The notes under the pieces are model-generated. The model worked only from the letters and a program-made list of their open reading frames with translations, made no database searches and was not told where the DNA came from. Shown in pieces: positions 59,374 to 64,000 of a stretch of DNA of 64,000 nt (positions are counted from its first letter, which is position 1; every line of letters begins with the position of its first letter). Origin of the DNA: an uncultured Phycisphaerales bacterium (GTDB taxonomy: Bacteria; Planctomycetota; Phycisphaerae; Phycisphaerales; SM1A02); NCBI GenBank assembly GCA_905480395.1, contig CAJQQE010000001.1, forward strand, positions 1 through 64,000, in the 5' to 3' direction. Position numbers and translations under genes: made by a program.

Positions 59374-62300
59374 ATGGAGACGACCATGACCCCGATTGAA
59401 GAACAGGCAGACGCCAACGAATCACAAGATTCGGCGAGCAGCCCGACCCAGAGTCACGATGCGACGACCGATGCATCGGATTCGAGTACCACCAAAAAGG
59501 TGACGACCAAGAAAAAGACCACCCGCAAGGCTCCGGCCAAGAAGGCGGCCAGCAAGTCCCCCGCTGCCAAGAAGACGACCCGCAAGACCACCAAGAAGAC
59601 GGTGACTCCGAAGGCCGAAGCCGCCGATCCCGCCGATCCCGCCACGGACACCACTGAATCTTCCAACGGCCCAGCGCCCACCGAAGCACCGGTCAAGAAG
59701 AAGACCCGTCGTCGATCGAGACGCACGACCAAGGCCGAAACTCCAAGCGAACCCACCGAGAATCCAGAGGCTGGCGACGCCCCAGAGGAGACCGCCGCGC
59801 CCCAAATCATCAGTGAAGGATCGTCAGACGAGACCGCCACGCCAGAGCTCAGCAGTGATGGTTCGCCAGATGCCAGCGAAACCTCGAGGAAGAAGCGACG
59901 CCGACGTGGTTCGAGGCGGACCAAATCGACCGACGACCTAAAGGCAAAGGCCGACGGCGTCGAATCTGCCGAAGAGACCGACGCCGGCTCCGACTCCGAC
60001 GCCGATTCCGACTCGAATATCGAGAATGACGCCGCGGATTCATCGAGCGAAACTGAATCGAAGACCGACGCCGTCAAGAAGAGCCGACCCCGCCGTGAGT
60101 GGCGCCGGCCCGATCGTGCCGCGATCGAAGTGACCCCGACCGGACCCATGGCGGCTCCAGGCAGCCGAGTCATGCTCATCGACGACGTTCCGGGTGAGTC
60201 GTGCCGAATCGCGATTCTGGAAAAAGGACGCCTCGAAGAACTCTTCGTCGAACGAACTCAGAGCGCCACCATGGTGGGCAACATCTACAAGGCGCGGGTG
60301 GTCAACGTGGAGTCGGCTATTCAAGCCGCCTTTGTCGACTATGGCGAAGGAATGAACGGATTCCTCCACGTCTCTGATCTCCATCCCCGGTACTTCCCCG
60401 GTGGAGACAAGACCGAGAACGTCGGACGCAAGACCCCCCGCCGGGAGCGGCCTCCGATCCAGGATGCCCTCAAGAAGGGTCAGGAGATTCTCGTGCAGGT
60501 GCTCAAACAGGGCATCGGTACCAAGGGACCAACGGTCACCAGTTACCTCTCGATTCCCGGCCGACTCCTGGTGATGATGCCGGGTATGGACCGAGTGGGC
60601 GTCAGCCGTAAGGTCGACGATGAACAGCGCGACAAGATGCGGAAGATCCTTGATCAACTGGATCTTCCCGACGGATTTGGGTTCATCGTCCGGACCGCGG
60701 GTTACGACAAGACCAAGACTGAGCTCAAGCGCGACGCCGCTTTCTTAAAGCGACTCTGGACGCAACTCGAGAAGCGAATGGACCGCGTCGGCGCACCGTC
60801 GCAGCTCTACACCGAAGGCGATCTCATCATCCGGACCATCCGGGATGTCGTTGATGCATCGATTGACTCGATCGTGATCAACAGTCCGGAAGGCTTCGAG
60901 CGAGCTCGAACTTTCCTCTCGGTGGTCTCGCCACGGACGGGACCAAAAGTCCGCTTTTATGATCATCCCGTTCCGCTCTTCGATGCCTTTGGCGCCGAAC
61001 GTCAGATCGAGATGATCCATGCCCGCGAGGTGCCGTTGAAGTCCGGCGGCGCGCTGGTGATTGACCAAACTGAAGCCATGGTCGCCATTGACATCAACTC
61101 CGGTCGGAGCCGAGGGGCCCGGGACGCCGAAAGCAACGCCGTCTCCACCAATCGGGAAGCCGCCGACGAAATTGTCCGTCAACTTCGACTTCGAGACCAA
61201 GGCGGCCTCGTGGTCTGTGACTTCATCGATATGCGATTCAGTCGCAATCGAAAGGAGATTGAAGATCGACTTGCGGAGAACCTCCGACAGGACCGAGCCC
61301 GAACGACGTTCCTTCCGATCAGCGAATTTGGTCTGATCGAGATGACGCGACAGCGGATTCGACCCAGCATCCGAACGCAATATTTCGCACCGTGCAGTTC
61401 CTGCGACGGTCTCGGCGAGATCCGAAACCCCGACTCCGTGGCGGCCGATGCCGTGCGGCGATCCGCGAGGGTGCTCTCAGTCGACAAGGTGTACCGCATC
61501 GAACTGGTGTGCGGCATCAGGGTTGCCAGCGCGCTGCTGAGCGGCCATCGGCGGCGGATCGACGATCTGGAACGAAAAAGCGGCGGCCAGATCGACATCC
61601 GGATCTCCGAGCAGATCGGCGGAGATCGTTTCGACCTCTACGCCTACGACGATCGCAACGCCGATATCGACCTCGCACGCCTTCCGGTGCTCAAGACGCC
61701 AATCCTCGAGGAGCTGGTCGAGTTACTTCCGGATCTCGCCGAACCAATCGCGTCAGAAGAAGCAGAGACGAAGGACGACGGTGACGGACGGCGACGGCGG
61801 CGGCGGCGGCGCAGTAAGCCCGTGCCGGCTGATGTCGTCTCGATTGCCATGGCAGGCGGATTTGACCTCGATGATGACGACGAGGATGAAGACGACGAAA
61901 CATCCACGAATCAAGGTGGAACTTCCACGTCTTCCGAGCCCGACGGCCGCGGGCGGGAAGATGGGGAAGAAGGCGGCGGCAAGCGTCGGCGCCGACGTCG
62001 CCGACGCGGACGCGGCGATCGCAATGGTGACGAGGCCGCCGGGGATCGCGCCACCACGCGACCCACATCGGCACCAGCCACCGAGCCAGAATCAGTGCCC
62101 GAAACCGCCCCCGAGCCGACACTTCCGGTTCGAGTCCACGCCATGGCCAAGGACCTCGGCATTACGAGCAAGGAGATTCTGACCGCGGTCGCGGAACGAC
62201 TGTCCGAAGTGGAACTCAAGAACCACATGTCCTCTATACCGGGCGATTTCGTCGCCGCGGTGCGTGCGTTCTTCCTCCCGGAAGAAGCCGCCGCAGAACA

Positions 62301-62718
62301 AGAAAAGGTGGTTGATTCCGACCAGACCGCGGATCAGACTTCCGAAGAACCGGAACTCGACGAAAACGGCGAGCCCAAGCGCAAGCGCCGACGCCGACGC
62401 CGTGGCGGTCGACGAAGACGACGGTCCGAAGAATCCGAAGACCGCACTGGTGAAGGCTCGGAAGAGCGTTCAGGCTCGACAACCGACACCAGATCGCCGG
62501 AGGCCACCGCGGAAGATGCCGCATCCGACAAAGTGGCGGTGGTCGCGGAGACCCCGAAGCCCCGCGTCGGCGTCACTGCCGTCGAAAAGAAGACCCCGGT
62601 AATTTCGGTCGTCGAAACTACCCCGGTGGACATGAAGAGCGAGCCTCGAAAACGCTCGCTCTACGGCGGCCGGCATCAGCGGAGAGGACCAGGCCAGTCC
62701 ACCCCGAGTGATCGCTGA
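59374..62718 (+). CDS. rne: Ribonuclease E/G with long N- and C-terminal arms
   Basis: 1,114 residues. Residues 1-265 are low complexity: Lys/Thr/Ala runs (KKTTRKAPAKKAASK) then acidic Ser/Asp/Glu runs. The catalytic part runs from about 267 to 780: an S1-like entry (AILEKGRLEELFVER, GNIYKARVVNVESAIQAAFVDYG), the metal-binding Asp573 (VAIDINSGRS) and Asp616 (VVCDFIDMRF), and the zinc-link CSSC at 674-677. The C-terminal arm has Arg runs, acidic runs and, at about 917-968, a segment like the N-terminal domain of initiation factor IF2 (VRVHAMAKDLGITSKEIL and MSSIPGDFV), then more Arg-rich sequence. RNase E/G cuts AU-rich single-stranded RNA and matures rRNA. ATG 59386 is an alternative start. 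Confidence 0.93.
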   Translation: METTMTPIEEQADANESQDSASSPTQSHDATTDASDSSTTKKVTTKKKTTRKAPAKKAASKSPAAKKTTRKTTKKTVTPKAEAADPADPATDTTESSNGPAPTEAPVKKKTRRRSRRTTKAETPSEPTENPEAGDAPEETAAPQIISEGSSDETATPELSSDGSPDASETSRKKRRRRGSRRTKSTDDLKAKADGVESAEETDAGSDSDADSDSNIENDAADSSSETESKTDAVKKSRPRREWRRPDRAAIEVTPTGPMAAPGSRVMLIDDVPGESCRIAILEKGRLEELFVERTQSATMVGNIYKARVVNVESAIQAAFVDYGEGMNGFLHVSDLHPRYFPGGDKTENVGRKTPRRERPPIQDALKKGQEILVQVLKQGIGTKGPTVTSYLSIPGRLLVMMPGMDRVGVSRKVDDEQRDKMRKILDQLDLPDGFGFIVRTAGYDKTKTELKRDAAFLKRLWTQLEKRMDRVGAPSQLYTEGDLIIRTIRDVVDASIDSIVINSPEGFERARTFLSVVSPRTGPKVRFYDHPVPLFDAFGAERQIEMIHAREVPLKSGGALVIDQTEAMVAIDINSGRSRGARDAESNAVSTNREAADEIVRQLRLRDQGGLVVCDFIDMRFSRNRKEIEDRLAENLRQDRARTTFLPISEFGLIEMTRQRIRPSIRTQYFAPCSSCDGLGEIRNPDSVAADAVRRSARVLSVDKVYRIELVCGIRVASALLSGHRRRIDDLERKSGGQIDIRISEQIGGDRFDLYAYDDRNADIDLARLPVLKTPILEELVELLPDLAEPIASEEAETKDDGDGRRRRRRRRSKPVPADVVSIAMAGGFDLDDDDEDEDDETSTNQGGTSTSSEPDGRGREDGEEGGGKRRRRRRRRGRGDRNGDEAAGDRATTRPTSAPATEPESVPETAPEPTLPVRVHAMAKDLGITSKEILTAVAERLSEVELKNHMSSIPGDFVAAVRAFFLPEEAAAEQEKVVDSDQTADQTSEEPELDENGEPKRKRRRRRRGGRRRRRSEESEDRTGEGSEERSGSTTDTRSPEATAEDAASDKVAVVAETPKPRVGVTAVEKKTPVISVVETTPVDMKSEPRKRSLYGGRHQRRGPGQSTPSDR

Positions 62719-62781
62719 GCGAGCGACCGACCTGAAGACGCATGCCCTGCAAAGGTCCTGAGACTGAAGAAGCCGAACACG

Positions 62782-63999
62782 ATGATGAGCGACTCTCCAA
62801 CCGCCTCCGAACAGTTGAAGCCCCGGCGACTCATTATCCTTGGCTCGACGGGCTCGATCGGAGTCGGCGTGCTGGACGTGGTGGAACATCTCTCAACTGC
62901 CAAAGGGCCCGGCCCGACCTTCGAGATCATCGGCCTCGCCGCGGGACGGCGGGCCGACGTGCTCGAAGCGCAGGCTTTGAAATTCGGCGTCAAAGATCTA
63001 GCGCTCGCAGAGATCAGCGCGGCCGCGGCCGTTGGGAAAGATCGTTCACTGCGAACTGGGCCAGATGCGGCCCTTAAGTTGATTCAAGACATCGCTCGGC
63101 CTGGAGATCTGGTGGTCGCTGCGATGGTGGGTGCGGCCGGGATCCCCTCGGTACTCGCCGCCATTGACCAAGGCTGCGACATCGCACTGGCCAATAAGGA
63201 AACACTGGTGGCGGCCGGCGAGTTGGTGACCGCGGCTGCAACCCGACGCGGTGTGACGATCCTCCCCATCGACAGTGAACATGCGGCGCTGCACCAATGC
63301 CTGCGGGCAGGCCGGGGGCCCGAGGAAGTCTCGCGACTCGTACTCACCGCATCCGGTGGCCCGTTCCGTACCTGGCCGATCGAGCGGGTTCGAAACGCGA
63401 CCGTCGAGGAGGCCCTTGACCACCCCACTTGGAAGATGGGGCCGAAGGTCACGATTGATTCCGCCACCATGATGAACAAGGGCCTCGAATTGATCGAAGC
63501 CCATTGGCTTTTTGGCATCGATGCTGATCGACTCGACGCCATCATCCATCCACAGTCCGTGGTGCACTCATTCGTCGAGTTCACCGACGGCTCCTCCCTG
63601 GCACAGCTCTCGCCTCCGGACATGCGGATGCCGATCCAATACGCACTCTGCTACCCACATCGAGTTCCCGGATGCGCCCCGAAAATCGACTACTCAGAGC
63701 TCCGCGAGCTGGTCTTCGAACCCGTTGATCACGACCGATTCCCCTCGGTTGGACTCGCCCTTCGGGCCATCCGCGCCGGCGGGACCGCCGGCGCGATCTT
63801 CAATGCTGCCAACGAGGTTGCCGCCGAGTCGTTCTGCACCGGCGGCATGCCCTTCGGCCGGATCGCGGAGGTCGTGGCCGACGTCATCGACCAGATCCCC
63901 CCCACCGCCGCCACCGAGCTGGACTCGATCCTGGCCGCCGATGCTGAAGCTCGAGCCGCGGCCCGGTCGCATGCCGCGATCATCACGACTCGCGTCTGA
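62782..63999 (+). CDS. dxr: 1-deoxy-D-xylulose 5-phosphate reductoisomerase
   Basis: 405 residues, complete, with the stop one base before the window end. The NADPH-binding motif is ILGSTGSIGVGVLDVV; the metal site is in LPIDSEHAALHQCL (Asp and two Glu-type ligands) and NKGLELIEAHWLFG; the substrate loop is LTASGGPFRTWP, and the signature HPTWKMGPKVTIDSATMMNKG is present, with IHPQSVVHSFVEF. The enzyme makes 2-C-methyl-D-erythritol 4-phosphate in the MEP pathway to isoprenoids. ATG 62782 or 62785 can start it. RNase E ends 63 bases upstream. Confidence 0.96.
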   Translation: MMSDSPTASEQLKPRRLIILGSTGSIGVGVLDVVEHLSTAKGPGPTFEIIGLAAGRRADVLEAQALKFGVKDLALAEISAAAAVGKDRSLRTGPDAALKLIQDIARPGDLVVAAMVGAAGIPSVLAAIDQGCDIALANKETLVAAGELVTAAATRRGVTILPIDSEHAALHQCLRAGRGPEEVSRLVLTASGGPFRTWPIERVRNATVEEALDHPTWKMGPKVTIDSATMMNKGLELIEAHWLFGIDADRLDAIIHPQSVVHSFVEFTDGSSLAQLSPPDMRMPIQYALCYPHRVPGCAPKIDYSELRELVFEPVDHDRFPSVGLALRAIRAGGTAGAIFNAANEVAAESFCTGGMPFGRIAEVVADVIDQIPPTAATELDSILAADAEARAAARSHAAIITTRV

Positions 64000-64000
64000 A

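Noticed and set aside
1-64000. CRISPR array, prophage, IS element or integron
   Set aside because: No regularly spaced repeats, no transposase, integrase or phage structural protein, and no tRNA-adjacent att-like duplication was seen.

Overview
This window is a GC-rich, densely coded bacterial chromosome segment of about fifty genes with no transposase, integrase, CRISPR array, rRNA or recognisable tRNA. The gene mix suggests a planctomycete, most likely of the Phycisphaerae type. Pointers are a TTG-started pseudopilin of planctomycete style, secretin-like STN proteins with a long polyglycine linker, a large membrane pyrophosphatase, bL/bS-type housekeeping genes scattered rather than in long operons, and many small lineage-restricted membrane proteins. 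The taxonomic call is an inference; no marker was compared with a database.

Layout. 1-3.4 kb: a 5'-truncated TPR/metallopeptidase/PDZ protein, then DUF502, hpf, ptsN and ptsH. 3.4-11.2 kb: gpsA, a P1B-type ATPase with a CPG motif, a small membrane protein, a Maf/CgeB-like glycosyltransferase, class I aldolase and a CaCA antiporter. 11.1-12.9 kb: a decayed surface-sugar locus (frameshifted epimerase plus the broken C-terminal half of a GT4 glycosyltransferase). 12.9-20.3 kb: mnmA, a HIT protein, a small lipoprotein, an MFS carrier and an Nramp-like carrier that overlap tail to tail, and rpsA. 20.3-31.9 kb: accessory envelope region with a 28-residue peptide gene, an exported unknown protein, two tandem STN-like proteins, a GT39-like membrane glycosyltransferase, a MacB-like permease, a histidine kinase divergent from a zinc-finger protein, and a nitrilase fused to a glyoxalase-fold domain. 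31.9-41.1 kb: argE, trmB, an S33 hydrolase, rsfS, hppA, rpsU, a YacP-type nuclease and pdxH. 41.1-53.5 kb: dnaE, a class IV aminotransferase, small membrane proteins, an ABC-F ATPase, an ECF sigma factor with a probable anti-sigma factor, and a pseudopilin. 53.5-64 kb: an endonuclease/exonuclease/phosphatase-fold membrane protein, dnaK, ptsI, an RNase E/G with very long low-complexity arms, and dxr ending one base before the window edge.

How genes work together. hpf, ptsN and ptsH form a short operon and ptsI lies 54 kb away; no sugar permease (EIIB/EIIC) is present in the window, so this looks like a regulatory phosphotransfer chain joined to ribosome hibernation. rsfS, hpf, rpsA, rpsU, the ABC-F protein and RNase E make the window rich in translation and RNA control.

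The most notable signals are: a recurring promoter layout with a TANNNT hexamer only 6-10 bases before the start codon at about ten genes, implying widespread leaderless mRNAs; the nitrilase-VOC fusion with both catalytic sets visible; an RNase E/G that carries an IF2_N-like module in its C-terminal arm and a ~490-base upstream region; the decaying glycosylation locus; and two small genes below usual ORF cut-offs (28 and 57 residues). No complete novel defence or biosynthetic system was seen.
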